From an uncultured Pseudomonadota bacterium (lineage in GTDB: Bacteria > Pseudomonadota > Gammaproteobacteria > Methylococcales > Methylomonadaceae), in assembly GCA_903834465.1 (NCBI GenBank), contig CAILJB010000033.1, positions 1-64,000 of the forward strand: a stretch of 64,000 nt of DNA. Direction: 5' to 3'. Below the pieces are notes generated by a model that searched no databases, was not told the origin of the DNA, and saw nothing but the letters and a program-made list of their open reading frames with translations. A program made the position numbers and the translations under genes. How positions within the stretch are numbered: position 1 is the first letter of the stretch; each line of letters opens with the position of its first letter. Shown piece after piece: positions 44,777 to 56,420 of this stretch.

Positions 44777-45754
44777 TTAATTATGTGGGAGTGAAACATG
44801 GCAAGTATAAGGCGACGTGCTTTGGCATAAGCCCCAAAATCGCCCAAAATCACCTTCTTCATTTGGTTTCCAATTTTCTGAAAAGGCTTCAAATGCCACG
44901 CCAGAAATCTTTTTTTCGGTTAATTTTTTAAACGTTGTTTGAATAACGTGTTGTTGATTTTTTTTACTCGCCGTGCCGCAAGGCTGCCCCGTTTTCAGAC
45001 TGATTTGTGATTGTCCTTCTGGTGCATAAGGCCAGCCAAATTCTGTCACAATTACATCTTTTGTCGGATTTGTTTTTTTCACTTCTTGCCAACGTGCGAC
45101 ATGAAAATCTGCCGTATTATCAGCGGATACACATGAAAACAAACCAGAATGCCTATTTTCCCACCACGGAAAAACGTTGATGCCAATCCAATCGACTTGT
45201 GCGCTAAATTGATTTTGATGACACGGTTGCTCTCGATTGCACCATTCCCACCAAGTATCAATCACGCCAATCGGTTGTTTGACTTTTGCCTCACGCAACG
45301 CATTTAAACATCGTTCTGTTTCGCTATCAAACGCATAATTGTGACGGGTGCGAACTTCTGAACCGCAACTTAAACGCACAATCGTGTCAGGATATTCCCG
45401 TGCTAACGCAATGCCGTGAGCAATCGAATCGGTGTTGACGAGTTTATCTTTATCAATCCACAAAATCGCAATGACTTTAATACCGCGTTTTTTTGCTGCC
45501 GGAAAAATAGCTTCTAAACCGTTCAAAACACCATAACTCATAATGCAACGAAACGGTGTTTCTTTAATTAACGTATCCAACAAGGTGTTAATAATTTCTG
45601 CATCGGGTTTTGCACCATAATTGGGCGTGAGTTGATTCACATACGGACTAAATGCCACGCATTGCAGTGGTTGCGAATTATTCTTGGCGTAACTTTGCGA
45701 CGTGTTGAATAACGTCAAAATCAACCACAACAGCCATAAAATACGTTTCATCAT
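44777..45754 (-). CDS. Secreted GH17-like glycoside hydrolase
   Basis: About 325 aa. A signal peptide lies at the N-terminus (LLWLILTLFNTSQSYA). The rest reads as a TIM-barrel enzyme of the GH17 (beta-1,3-glucanase/glucanosyltransferase) type: CVAFSPYV near the start, IKVIAILWIDKD, the acid/base-strand motif LSCGSEV (GH17 enzymes usually have GNE), VDWIGINVFPWWEN, nucleophile-strand VIVTEFGWPY, then CGTASKKNQQHV and FEAFSENWK. The Ser for Asn before the acid/base Glu is a difference from typical members. The start at 45754 (ATG) is preferred over an in-frame TTG two codons upstream. It precedes the DD-carboxypeptidase gene; the substrate is unknown. Confidence 0.82.
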   Translation of the reverse strand: MMKRILWLLWLILTLFNTSQSYAKNNSQPLQCVAFSPYVNQLTPNYGAKPDAEIINTLLDTLIKETPFRCIMSYGVLNGLEAIFPAAKKRGIKVIAILWIDKDKLVNTDSIAHGIALAREYPDTIVRLSCGSEVRTRHNYAFDSETERCLNALREAKVKQPIGVIDTWWEWCNREQPCHQNQFSAQVDWIGINVFPWWENRHSGLFSCVSADNTADFHVARWQEVKKTNPTKDVIVTEFGWPYAPEGQSQISLKTGQPCGTASKKNQQHVIQTTFKKLTEKKISGVAFEAFSENWKPNEEGDFGRFWGLCQSTSPYTCHVSLPHN

Positions 45755-45846
45755 GCCCAAAAAACCATGTCATTTGTGCGATATGATAAGCGATTTTGCA
45801 TATTCAGTCGCGCCACATTTAAATTGGTAAAATTATTATTACCTGC

Positions 45847-45874
45847 CTTGAATCTGAAATCTGCATCCCCATTT
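45847..45874 (+). promoter_or_regulatory. Sigma32 heat-shock promoter of grpE-dnaK
   Basis: CTTGAA (45847-45852), a 14-base spacer, then CCCCATTT (45867-45874). This matches the sigma32 consensus CTTGAAA-N11-15-CCCCATnT almost exactly, 44 bases ahead of the grpE start. Confidence 0.85.
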
Positions 45875-45917
45875 TAGTTTCCATCGTTATTTTAAATTTC
45901 ACAGGAAAACGTATTAC

Positions 45918-46481
45918 ATGAGTACAAATGAAGAAAATTTAGTCACACCCGAAGCAGAAATCGATTTGCATGAAAATCATACCGAAGTCGGCGAACACGA
46001 ATACACCATCGACGAATTAAAGGCAGAACTTGCCGAAGCGAAAAAAGCAGCTCAAGAAAATTGGGATAAAGCCTTACGCACGCAAGCTGAAATGGAAAAT
46101 TTAAAACGTCGCACCCAAAAAGATTTAGAAGACGCGCACAAATTCGGCTTAACTAAATTTGCGAGCGAAATGCTACCCGTTTTAGATAGCTTATTTATGG
46201 GCTTGCAATTAGCGACCGGTGATAGCGAAGAAGTTAAAAAATTCCGCGAAGGCTGCGAACTCACCATTAAACAATTTGAATCGGCGTTTGAAAAATTTAA
46301 TGTCGTCACCATTGACCCGACGGGAATGCCATTTAACGCAGAACACCATCAAGCGATGGTTATGCAAGTGGTTGAAGGCGCAGAACCTAATACCGTCGTC
46401 AACGTATTCCAAAAAGGTTATATGTTAAACGGTCGCTTATTACGCCCTGCAATGGTTGTTGTTGCAAAAGCAGCAGATTAA
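45918..46481 (+). CDS. grpE: Nucleotide exchange factor GrpE
   Basis: 187 aa. GrpE releases ADP from DnaK in the chaperone cycle. An acidic, disordered N-terminus (about 1-35) is followed by the long helix that forms the coiled-coil dimer (ELKAELAEAKKAAQENWDKALRTQAEMENLKRRTQKD), and then by the DnaK-contacting beta domain with NAEHHQAMVMQV and the terminal FQKGYMLNGRLLRPAMVVVAKA. A heat-shock promoter lies 44 bases upstream. dnaK follows after 76 bases. dnaJ is not in the window, so the common grpE-dnaK-dnaJ order is broken at DUF29. Confidence 0.98.
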   Translation: MSTNEENLVTPEAEIDLHENHTEVGEHEYTIDELKAELAEAKKAAQENWDKALRTQAEMENLKRRTQKDLEDAHKFGLTKFASEMLPVLDSLFMGLQLATGDSEEVKKFREGCELTIKQFESAFEKFNVVTIDPTGMPFNAEHHQAMVMQVVEGAEPNTVVNVFQKGYMLNGRLLRPAMVVVAKAAD

Positions 46482-46557
46482 ACGCTTGAAATCCTAAAAA
46501 ACATCCTCATATTCGTAACAACTTTCATATTTATTTAAAAATTATTTGGAGCAGATC

Positions 46558-48474
46558 ATGGCTAAAATTATCGGTATCGATTTAGGAACTACCAACTCAT
46601 GCGTGGCGGTGTTAGAACACGGCGTGGCAAAAGTGATTGAAAACAGCGAAGGTGCGAGAACGACACCGTCAATTATTGCGTTTAGCAGCGATGACGAAGT
46701 GTTAATCGGTCAATCAGCAAAACGTCAAGCGGTTACGAATCCTAAAAACACATTGTTTGCGATTAAACGTTTAATCGGTCGTAAATTCAAAGAAGATGTG
46801 GTTCAAAAAGATATTCACATGGTGCCATACAAAATTGCCGAAGCTGAAAACGGTGATGCGTGGGTAGAAGTTCATGGCAAAAAAATGGCAGCACCTGAAA
46901 TTTCGGCTCGCGTTTTGATGAAATTGAAAAAAGATGCCGAAGCCTATTTAGGTGAAGAAGTCACGCAAGCGGTTATTACCGTTCCGGCTTACTTTAACGA
47001 TTCGCAACGTCAAGCCACGAAAGATGCGGGTCGTATCGCTGGTTTAGAAGTGATGCGAATCATCAACGAACCAACTGCCGCTGCATTAGCGTTCGGTATG
47101 GATAAACCAAAAGGCGATACCAAAATCGCGGTTTACGATTTAGGTGGTGGTACATTCGACGTTTCAATTATCGAAATCGCTGAAATCGATGGCGAACACC
47201 AATTCGAAGTGTTAGCCACAAACGGTGATACATTCTTAGGTGGTGAAGATTTCGATTCGCGCGTCATTGAATATTTAGCCGAAGAATTCAAAAAAGACAG
47301 TGGCGTTGATGTTCATAACGACCCATTGGCATTACAACGTTTAAAAGAAGCGGCTGAAAAAGCAAAAATCGAATTATCGTCAAGTCAACAAACTGACGTG
47401 AATTTGCCTTACATCACCGCTGATGCGTCTGGGCCAAAACATTTAAACGTTAAATTAACACGCGCAAAATTAGAATCGTTGGTTGACGAATTGATTTTGA
47501 AAACCAAAGCACCTTGCGAAATGGCGTTAAAAGATGCAAAAGTGTCAGCGTCTGATATTGACCATGTCATTTTGGTTGGCGGTCAAACCCGTATGCCAAA
47601 AGTGCAAGAAATGGTGAGCAAAATCTTTGGTAAAGAACCACGCAAAGACGTAAACCCTGACGAAGCGGTTGCATTAGGTGCAGCAATTCAAGCGGGCGTT
47701 TTAGCCGGTGATGTTAAAGACGTATTGTTGTTAGACGTAATTCCATTGTCTCTTGGTATCGAAACAATGGGCGGCATTTTGACCAAATTGATTGAGAAAA
47801 ACACCACCATTCCAACGAAAGCGCAACAAGTATTCTCAACGGCAGATGACAATCAAACAGCGGTTACGATTCATGTGTTGCAAGGTGAACGTGAAAAAGC
47901 GAATGCAAATAAATCATTAGGTCGTTTCGATTTATCCGATATTCCACCTGCATCGCGCGGCGTGCCACAAATTGAAGTCTCTTTTGACATCGATGCCAAC
48001 GGTATTTTGAACGTTTCGGCAAAAGACAAAGCGACGGGTAAAAAACAATCGATTGTAATTAAAGCCTCAAGCGGTTTGTCGGATGACGAAGTTGAACGCA
48101 TGATTAAAGATGCCGAAGCGCATGCGGATGAAGATCGTAAATTAGCAGAATTAGTCCAAGCGCGTAATCATGCCGATGGTTTGATTCATGCAACCGAAAA
48201 ATCATTGAAAGATTTAGGCGATAAAGTGCATGCTGATGAAAAATCGCATATTGAAGCGGCCATTGCGGCAGCAAAAGAAGCGGTTAAAGGTGATGACAAA
48301 ACTGAAATCGATGCAAAAACCGAAGCCTTGACTGAATTATCAGGCAAATTAGCAGAACGTGTTTATGCTCAAGAAGGTGGCGCAGAAGCCGGTCAAGCGC
48401 ATTCAGATGACGCACATGCACATCAAGCCGATGATGGCGTGATTGATGCGGATTTTGAAGAAGTGAAAAAGTAA
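46558..48474 (+). CDS. dnaK: Hsp70 chaperone DnaK
   Basis: 638 aa, the same length as E. coli DnaK. The ATPase domain contains [57 protein letters not shown] and [13 protein letters not shown]. The substrate-binding domain begins after the linker [19 protein letters not shown] and ends in a helical lid. The C-terminus is extended and rich in Ala, Asp and His ([25 protein letters not shown]), ending in the usual EEVKK tail for cochaperones. The start at 46558 has GGAG before it; an in-frame start 4 codons upstream is less likely. Co-transcribed with grpE. Confidence 0.99.
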   Translation: MAKIIGIDLGTTNSCVAVLEHGVAKVIENSEGARTTPSIIAFSSDDEVLIGQSAKRQAVTNPKNTLFAIKRLIGRKFKEDVVQKDIHMVPYKIAEAENGDAWVEVHGKKMAAPEISARVLMKLKKDAEAYLGEEVTQAVITVPAYFNDSQRQATKDAGRIAGLEVMRIINEPTAAALAFGMDKPKGDTKIAVYDLGGGTFDVSIIEIAEIDGEHQFEVLATNGDTFLGGEDFDSRVIEYLAEEFKKDSGVDVHNDPLALQRLKEAAEKAKIELSSSQQTDVNLPYITADASGPKHLNVKLTRAKLESLVDELILKTKAPCEMALKDAKVSASDIDHVILVGGQTRMPKVQEMVSKIFGKEPRKDVNPDEAVALGAAIQAGVLAGDVKDVLLLDVIPLSLGIETMGGILTKLIEKNTTIPTKAQQVFSTADDNQTAVTIHVLQGEREKANANKSLGRFDLSDIPPASRGVPQIEVSFDIDANGILNVSAKDKATGKKQSIVIKASSGLSDDEVERMIKDAEAHADEDRKLAELVQARNHADGLIHATEKSLKDLGDKVHADEKSHIEAAIAAAKEAVKGDDKTEIDAKTEALTELSGKLAERVYAQEGGAEAGQAHSDDAHAHQADDGVIDADFEEVKK

Positions 48475-48487
48475 AATTTTCCATTCC

Positions 48488-48514
48488 GTTCCCGCGCTTA
48501 AAATGTGCGGGAAC
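48488..48514 (+). terminator. Hairpin after dnaK
   Basis: GTTCCCGC (48488-48495) and GCGGGAAC (48507-48514) form a perfect eight-pair GC-rich stem with an 11-base loop, 14 bases after the dnaK stop. The following ATTCTATT is only mildly T-rich, so this is a likely but imperfect intrinsic terminator. Confidence 0.6.
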
Positions 48515-48620
48515 ATTCTATTACTAAATTCAGGAGGAACGTACAAGTACATCTTATGAAGAACGTTAATGACAACCTGCAAATAACGCCATGTTTTAAG
48601 TTGAAAGGGGGTTCATATAG

Positions 48621-48686
48621 ATGAATAATTTATTGCCAAGTAGAGTAAGGCTATTTTCTCAACCTGATATTTTAAAAAATATATGA
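48621..48686 (+). CDS. Possible 21-aa leader ORF coupled to the DUF29 gene
   Basis: ATG at 48621 opens MNNLLPSRVRLFSQPDILKN-I and ends with TGA at 48684-48686, overlapping the DUF29 start codon as ATGA. A strong AAAGGGGG ribosome site lies nine bases before it, while the DUF29 ATG has none of its own. The layout suggests translational coupling. Whether the peptide has a function is unknown. Confidence 0.4.
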   Translation: MNNLLPSRVRLFSQPDILKNI

Positions 48687-49120
48687 CACTTCAAACACTT
48701 TACAACACCGATTTTAATTCATGGATTCAAGAGAATATTCTCTTGTTAAAAGCTGGTCGATTTAACGAAATTGACAACGTACATTTAATCGAAGAACTTG
48801 AAGACATGGGCAAAAGTAATACACGAGAATTAAAAAGTCGTTTAATCGTTTTAATCGCACATTTATTAAAATGGCAATTTCAACAAAACCAACGCAGCGG
48901 AGGTTGGAAATCATCTATCATTGAACAACGTAAAAAACTGTCTCTTTTATTAGCTGATTCGCCTAGTCTAAAACGCATAGTGAATGATGTAATTTCAGAT
49001 ATTTATAATGAGGCACTTGACTGGGCAAGTGAAGAAACAGGAGTAGCAGAAAGTATTTTTCCTTTAACCTGTCCATATATACAAGAGCAATTATTGGATA
49101 AAAATTTTTATCCGTACTAA
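48683..49120 (+). CDS. DUF29 family protein
   Basis: 145 aa, function unknown. The sequence follows the DUF29 pattern: YNTDFNSWIQENILLLKAGRF, then DNVHLIEELEDMGKSNTRELKSRLIVLIAHLLKWQFQ, NQRSGGWKSSIIEQRKKLSLLL and a C-terminal LTCPYIQEQLLDKNFYP. DUF29 genes are frequent and often multi-copy in cyanobacteria and in large sulfur bacteria. The protein looks soluble and helical. It is coupled to a short upstream frame and lies between dnaK and the convergent hslU. Confidence 0.9.
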   Translation: MTLQTLYNTDFNSWIQENILLLKAGRFNEIDNVHLIEELEDMGKSNTRELKSRLIVLIAHLLKWQFQQNQRSGGWKSSIIEQRKKLSLLLADSPSLKRIVNDVISDIYNEALDWASEETGVAESIFPLTCPYIQEQLLDKNFYPY

Positions 49121-49131
49121 TCAAAAAACCA

Positions 49132-49170
49132 AAAAAAACCTCGCTTAGAAAATCTAAGCGAGGTTTTTTT
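49132..49170. terminator. Bidirectional terminator between DUF29 gene and hslU
   Basis: CCTCGCTTAGA and TCTAAGCGAGG form a perfect stem with an AAA loop (49150-49152). The stem is flanked by a run of A on the left and T on the right, so it works as an intrinsic terminator on both strands for the two convergent genes. Confidence 0.9.
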
Positions 49171-49182
49171 ACGCCTTAAAAA

Positions 49183-50514
49183 TTACAAAATATAGCGACT
49201 TAAATCTTCGTCTTCGACTAAATCAGTCAAATATTTATTCACATAAGCGGCATCAATCACGACTGTTTTATCTTCTAAATCAGAGGCTTCAAACGAAATC
49301 TCTTCTAACAATTTTTCCAACATCGTATGCAAACGTCTTGCACCGATATTTTCAGTCGTTTCATTAACTTTCCAGCCCATTTCAGCGATTCGTTTAATGC
49401 CATCTTCGGCAAACGTTAAATCCACACCTTCTGTTTTTAACAACGCGCTATATTGCTCCGTCAACGACGCATTCGGCTCAGTCAAAATTCGTACAAAATC
49501 GTCGGCTGATAACGCACTTAATTCAACACGAATCGGAAAACGTCCTTGTAATTCTGGAATTAAATCGGAAGGTTTGGCGACATGAAATGCACCGGATGCT
49601 ATGAACAAAATATGGTCGGTTTTAATTGCACCATATTTCGTACTCACGGTGCTACCTTCCACTAACGGCAATAAATCACGTTGCACACCTTCGCGCGAAA
49701 CTTCACCGCCTCCACCGCCTAATTCAGAACGTTTGCAAATCTTATCGATTTCGTCCAAAAAGACAATGCCGTTTTGTTCGACAGACTCCACGGCGCGTAA
49801 ACGGATGTCATCTTCATTAACTAATTTTTCAGCTTCTTCTTCTTGTAAAACTTGCAATGCTTTGCTGATTTTCATTTTGCGGGGTTTGGTTTTACCCGAA
49901 CCCATGCTTTGAAACATGCCTTGCAATTGGCTGGTCATTTCTTCCATACCTGGAGGAGCCATGATTTCTACGCCAATCGCCGTCATTTGCACATCGACTT
50001 CGATTTCTTTATCGTTCAGTTCACCGTCACGCAACTTTTTACGCATTTTTTCGCGCGTCGCATCACCATTTGGCGAATCATCCGGCGACCAACCTTCCGC
50101 ACGCGGAATTAAAATATCCAAAACGCGATCTTCGGCAGCTGTAGCTGCTTCTGTTTGCATTTTTTCCATTTCAGCCATGCGCGTCATTTTGACGGCGGTA
50201 TCGGCTAAATCACGAATAATCGATTCCACATCACGTCCGACATAACCCACTTCGGTAAATTTCGTCGCTTCAATTTTAATAAATGGCGCATTGGCAAGTT
50301 TGGCTAATCGACGCGCAATTTCCGTTTTACCTACGCCTGTAGGACCAATCATTAAAATATTTTTCGGTGTAATTTCATCGTGCAATGTGCCGGTGATTTG
50401 TTGTCTGCGCCAGCGATTTCGCAACGCAATCGCAACCGAACGTTTTGCGCTGGCTTGACCAACAATGTGTTTGTCTAATTCACTGACAATTTCTTTAGGT
50501 GTCATTTGAGTCAT
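49183..50514 (-). CDS. hslU: ATP-dependent protease ATPase subunit HslU
   Basis: 443 aa, exactly the E. coli length. It unfolds substrates and feeds them to Hsl[22 protein letters not shown] marks the N-terminus, Walker A is GPTGVGKTE, the pore GYVGRDVES motif follows, Walker B is VFLDEIDKI, and the sensor/arginine-finger region includes [10 protein letters not shown]. The last residues [10 protein letters not shown] form the tail that inserts into HslV. A longer in-frame reading to 50628 runs into hslV and is rejected. It starts 7 bases after the hslV stop. Confidence 0.98.
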   Translation of the reverse strand: MTQMTPKEIVSELDKHIVGQASAKRSVAIALRNRWRRQQITGTLHDEITPKNILMIGPTGVGKTEIARRLAKLANAPFIKIEATKFTEVGYVGRDVESIIRDLADTAVKMTRMAEMEKMQTEAATAAEDRVLDILIPRAEGWSPDDSPNGDATREKMRKKLRDGELNDKEIEVDVQMTAIGVEIMAPPGMEEMTSQLQGMFQSMGSGKTKPRKMKISKALQVLQEEEAEKLVNEDDIRLRAVESVEQNGIVFLDEIDKICKRSELGGGGGEVSREGVQRDLLPLVEGSTVSTKYGAIKTDHILFIASGAFHVAKPSDLIPELQGRFPIRVELSALSADDFVRILTEPNASLTEQYSALLKTEGVDLTFAEDGIKRIAEMGWKVNETTENIGARRLHTMLEKLLEEISFEASDLEDKTVVIDAAYVNKYLTDLVEDEDLSRYIL

Positions 50515-50521
50515 AACTTTT

Positions 50522-51073
50522 TTACTCTTTAGGTTCAATGTCGAGTTCTTCGATACGCAAATTGTGATTGGTATAAATGCAAATATCAGCGGCAATATTG
50601 AGCGAACGTTCGACAATTTCTCGCGCACTTAAATTCGTATTTTCAAGCAACGCACGCGCGGCAGCTTGTGCAAATGAACCGCCTGAACCAATTGCCATCA
50701 AATCAAATTCCGATTCAGGTTCAATGACATCGCCTGTGCCTGAAATAATTAACGACGTTTTAGAATCTGCAATGGTTAATAAGGCTTCAAGTTTGCGTAA
50801 AGCTCTATCGGTACGCCAATCTTTCGCCATTTCAACAGCGGCGCGAGTTAAATTGCCACGGTGTTTTTCAAGTTTGCCTTCAAAATGTTCAAATAACGTA
50901 AACGCATCCGCTGTTGCGCCAGCAAAACCCGCAATCACTTTATCATGATATAAACGACGTACTTTGCGAGCGTTGCCTTTCATGACGGTGTTACCCAATG
51001 TCACTTGACCGTCACCACCGATGACGACTTTATCTCCTCGGCGTACCGAAAGAATCGTTGTGCCTCTAAACAC
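50522..51073 (-). CDS. hslV: ATP-dependent protease peptidase subunit HslV
   Basis: About 183 aa. A threonine protease forming the proteolytic core of HslUV. The segment [24 protein letters not shown] contains the catalytic Thr exposed after processing before [51 protein letters not shown] and [20 protein letters not shown] are all conserved. The GTG at 51073 with GGAG seven bases upstream is the favoured start; a TTG four codons earlier is the alternative. It is 34 bases downstream of rdgB and translated with hslU. Confidence 0.97.
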   Translation of the reverse strand: MFRGTTILSVRRGDKVVIGGDGQVTLGNTVMKGNARKVRRLYHDKVIAGFAGATADAFTLFEHFEGKLEKHRGNLTRAAVEMAKDWRTDRALRKLEALLTIADSKTSLIISGTGDVIEPESEFDLMAIGSGGSFAQAAARALLENTNLSAREIVERSLNIAADICIYTNHNLRIEELDIEPKE

Positions 51074-51107
51074 AGTTTTCTCCAATTAAAATAACCAAAA
51101 TGCAATT

Positions 51108-53724
<2,617 letters not shown>

Positions 53725-55134
53725 TTAGACAATGCCTTGATAAGCGTGAATATGCTCATTCATTAAGGTTTGTAACTGTTCTTTATCGAGCAATTGATTA
53801 TCTACTTTCAAATAAAGCACCGCATCTTCGTGACGTAAAGTAACTTCTTCTACGCCTGTGACGTTCAATATTGCGTCTGCAAATAAATGTGCATCACCTT
53901 CGCTCATTGCTTCAAGAGAAATCAATAAATTTGCGACATAACGAGGTTCTTTCATGGTGAATGACAAGGCTAACCAGCTTAATGCCAATACCGCGCAAAC
54001 TAAAAATACTGCCGTTACGCCAAATTGCCCATTAAACCAACCACCGACTAAACCACCACAAAATAAACCTAAAAATTGCGAGCTGGAATATGCCCCCATC
54101 GCAGTTCCTTTCAAATCCGCTGGTGCCGTTTTAGACACTAATGATGGCAATGTCGCTTCCAGCAAATTGAAACCACAAAAGAAAACACTCAAAAAAGTGA
54201 TTAAAACCATCAAATTGTCATGGAATAATGCAAAACCAACTGCTGCAATCAATAACGCGGCAATTGCCCCCAAAAACACTTTTTTCATTTGACGTTTTTT
54301 TTCCGCCAAAATAATAAACGGCACAATTAACGCCATCGAAATGACAAACACGGGCAAATAAACTTGCCATTCTGTTCCAGCTACCAATCCAGCATGTCGC
54401 ATAAGTGATGGTACAACCACAAAAATTGCCATCAAAATTAAATGTAAAATAAAAATACCGTAATCCAAACGCAAGAGTTCCGGATTTTTCAAAGCTGCCA
54501 TCGCATCAGCCGGCACAAATTCGGCATCTCGGTGTAATTTTGTTTTTTGCGGATTTGGCACGACGAAAATAATCGCGGCAATAGCCAATAATGTTAAAAC
54601 CGCTGTTGTCCAAAATACGCCATGCACACCACCAAACGTCGCAGCAATAATTGGACCTGCCACGATACCTGCGCCAAACGATATGCCAATGCTTACGCCA
54701 ATCGTTGCCATGGCTTTGGTGCGATGGACTTCTTGCGTTAAATCTGCCACCAACGCCATGATAACGGCTGAAATTGCCCCAGCACCTTGTAACGCTCTAC
54801 CAATTAACACGCCATAAATGTTGGTCGATAATGCCGCAACCACGCTGCCTGCAAAAAATAAAATCAAGCCAATGACAATCAGTTTTTTGCGTCCAAATTT
54901 ATCTGACATTAAACCAAACGGAATTTGCAACACCACTTGTGGCAAGCCATAAATGCTCATTGCCAATCCAATCAACGCTGGTGTTGCGCCATCGAGTTGT
55001 TCGGCAAATAGCGACAATACCGGCAAAATCATAAATAGCCCTAACATTCGCAGAGCATAAATTCCGGCTAACGAGCTAATGGCGCGTTTTTCTGAAGAAG
55101 TCATTGCGCTCGTAATATCTTGGACATTGGTCAC
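53725..55134 (-). CDS. yajR: YajR-like major facilitator transporter
   Basis: 469 aa. Twelve membrane segments of the MFS with the conserved motif SDKFGRKKLIV (loop 2-3) and GRALQGAGAISAVIMALVADLT. The helices align well, from memory, with E. coli YajR: SIYGLPQVVLQIPFG, KAMATIGVSIGISFGAG, and FFCGFNLLEATLPSLVSKTAP with GTAMGAYSSSQFLG. After TM12 a C-terminal domain of about 65 residues (AILNVTGVEEVTLRHEDAVLYLKVDNQ) corresponds to the ferredoxin-like YAM domain of YajR. The substrate is unknown. The likely start is GTG at 55134, with GGAG upstream; ATG at 55104 is possible. It precedes ligA. Confidence 0.9.
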   Translation of the reverse strand: MTNVQDITSAMTSSEKRAISSLAGIYALRMLGLFMILPVLSLFAEQLDGATPALIGLAMSIYGLPQVVLQIPFGLMSDKFGRKKLIVIGLILFFAGSVVAALSTNIYGVLIGRALQGAGAISAVIMALVADLTQEVHRTKAMATIGVSIGISFGAGIVAGPIIAATFGGVHGVFWTTAVLTLLAIAAIIFVVPNPQKTKLHRDAEFVPADAMAALKNPELLRLDYGIFILHLILMAIFVVVPSLMRHAGLVAGTEWQVYLPVFVISMALIVPFIILAEKKRQMKKVFLGAIAALLIAAVGFALFHDNLMVLITFLSVFFCGFNLLEATLPSLVSKTAPADLKGTAMGAYSSSQFLGLFCGGLVGGWFNGQFGVTAVFLVCAVLALSWLALSFTMKEPRYVANLLISLEAMSEGDAHLFADAILNVTGVEEVTLRHEDAVLYLKVDNQLLDKEQLQTLMNEHIHAYQGIV

Positions 55135-55179
55135 AGTGGGTTGCTCCGTTTATTCAAAGTGAAAAATTAAAGGTAAAAA

Positions 55180-56181
55180 CTATGCGCCAATTTTTGTGAA
55201 TGTTGCGGTGCAGTTGTTGTTATTTGTTTTACTATTGATGTTAGTGTTATCAGTTCTTTTCGTGTTAAGCACTAACGGTGTGGTTGTACCTGAGCAATCA
55301 CCCGACCACCCTTGGAATTGATACAACTTGGCAGGTGTTGCAATCAATGAAATATCTGCGCCAGCAGGTTTTTTCAGTACGAGACAAGTTTTACTCGTAG
55401 TGCTTGATGAGTTGGTGCAATTAAGGTCTTTTGTAAGACTTGTTACACTACCAAGACCATTGATTGTGACTCTGGTTAGTGAATTGATTGTATCGATAAC
55501 ATTGCTAGTGTAAACCGTGTCGATGATGATTTTTTTCATACAGAAGTTAAAACCGCAATCAAATATCTGACTAAAAGGTACACCTTCACTGTAAGCCGTT
55601 TTAATCGTGCCGTAATTACCGATTTGATTCACAACATCCATACCGCCGATGACTGTACCAAAAACGGCATAACCCGTACTAGTCGAACTTGCGTCAAAAC
55701 TAGATGAATCATCTGTTAAATTGAAAAAGAATTGTGAAGTGGCTGAATTCGGATCGCTCGTTCTTGCCATTGCAATCGAACCGATTGAATTATGTAAACC
55801 ATTATTTGCTTCGCTGACGATGGTGGCATTAGTCTTCTTTTGTGTATTAGTTGGCGCATCAAACCCGCCACCTTGAATGATTTTAATGAGCGTTTTCGTA
55901 CTATCTTTAGGATCAGGAACGCTATAAACGCGATGAAAAAATGTATTTTTATAAAAACCACTACTAACGTAATCCAAAAAATTTTTGGAACTAATAGGAG
56001 CTTTATCCCAATTTAATTGAACAGTAATAGTTCCAACACTGGTTTCCATTTCAACAATTGATGGTTGTGCAACGGTTGTTGCTGTGGGTGTTACGACAGG
56101 TGAAGATGTTGTTGCTGGTGTTGTTGCAGCATAAGAAGTCACGCTTGAAGCAAGTAATAATGAAGAAATAAGAGTACGCAT
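55180..56181 (-). CDS. Secreted cyclophilin-type peptidyl-prolyl isomerase with extra C-terminal domain
   Basis: 333 aa. The signal peptide is about residues 1-19 (LLLASSVTSYA). A low-complexity Thr/Pro/Val linker follows. A cyclophilin domain covers about 43-225 (VEMETSVGTITVQLNWDKAPISSKNFLDYV, FYKNTFFHRV, IQGGGFDAPTN, SQFFFNLTDDSSS, YAVFGTVIGGMDVVNQI). The C-terminal about 90 residues form another small beta domain resembling InlB B-repeats (LVLKKPAGADISLIATPAKLYQFQGWSGDCSG), with paired cysteines that may form disulfides. It may fold outer-membrane or surface proteins. It is divergent in time from neighbours, standing alone before yajR. Confidence 0.88.
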   Translation of the reverse strand: MRTLISSLLLASSVTSYAATTPATTSSPVVTPTATTVAQPSIVEMETSVGTITVQLNWDKAPISSKNFLDYVSSGFYKNTFFHRVYSVPDPKDSTKTLIKIIQGGGFDAPTNTQKKTNATIVSEANNGLHNSIGSIAMARTSDPNSATSQFFFNLTDDSSSFDASSTSTGYAVFGTVIGGMDVVNQIGNYGTIKTAYSEGVPFSQIFDCGFNFCMKKIIIDTVYTSNVIDTINSLTRVTINGLGSVTSLTKDLNCTNSSSTTSKTCLVLKKPAGADISLIATPAKLYQFQGWSGDCSGTTTPLVLNTKRTDNTNINSKTNNNNCTATFTKIGA

Positions 56182-56372
56182 TTTTAAAAAATCTCCTAAG
56201 TGTTAAAGTTAATGATAGTGCCATTTGGCAAACTATATAAGCGATTGCCGCGCCAGAATTACTATTTTTTATCTATATGATATTTCAAGATATTTTAATT
56301 TCAAAAATTAGATATTATTCATGAGCTGGTGCAAATCAACCAACAGCAACGTTTTTTAAACCAATCCAACGC

Positions 56373-56407
56373 GATATTCGACTTTTAAACGTGAAAAGTC
56401 GAATATC
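56373..56407. repeat. Long perfect inverted repeat downstream of ettA
   Basis: GATATTCGACTTTT (56373-56386) and AAAAGTCGAATATC (56394-56407) pair over 14 positions around a 7-base loop. It lies 13 bases after the ettA stop codon on the minus strand. No T-run follows the stem, though AT pairs at the loop side weaken it. It is likely a transcript-end or stability hairpin for ettA. Confidence 0.6.
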
Positions 56408-56420
56408 CAAACCGCACAAT

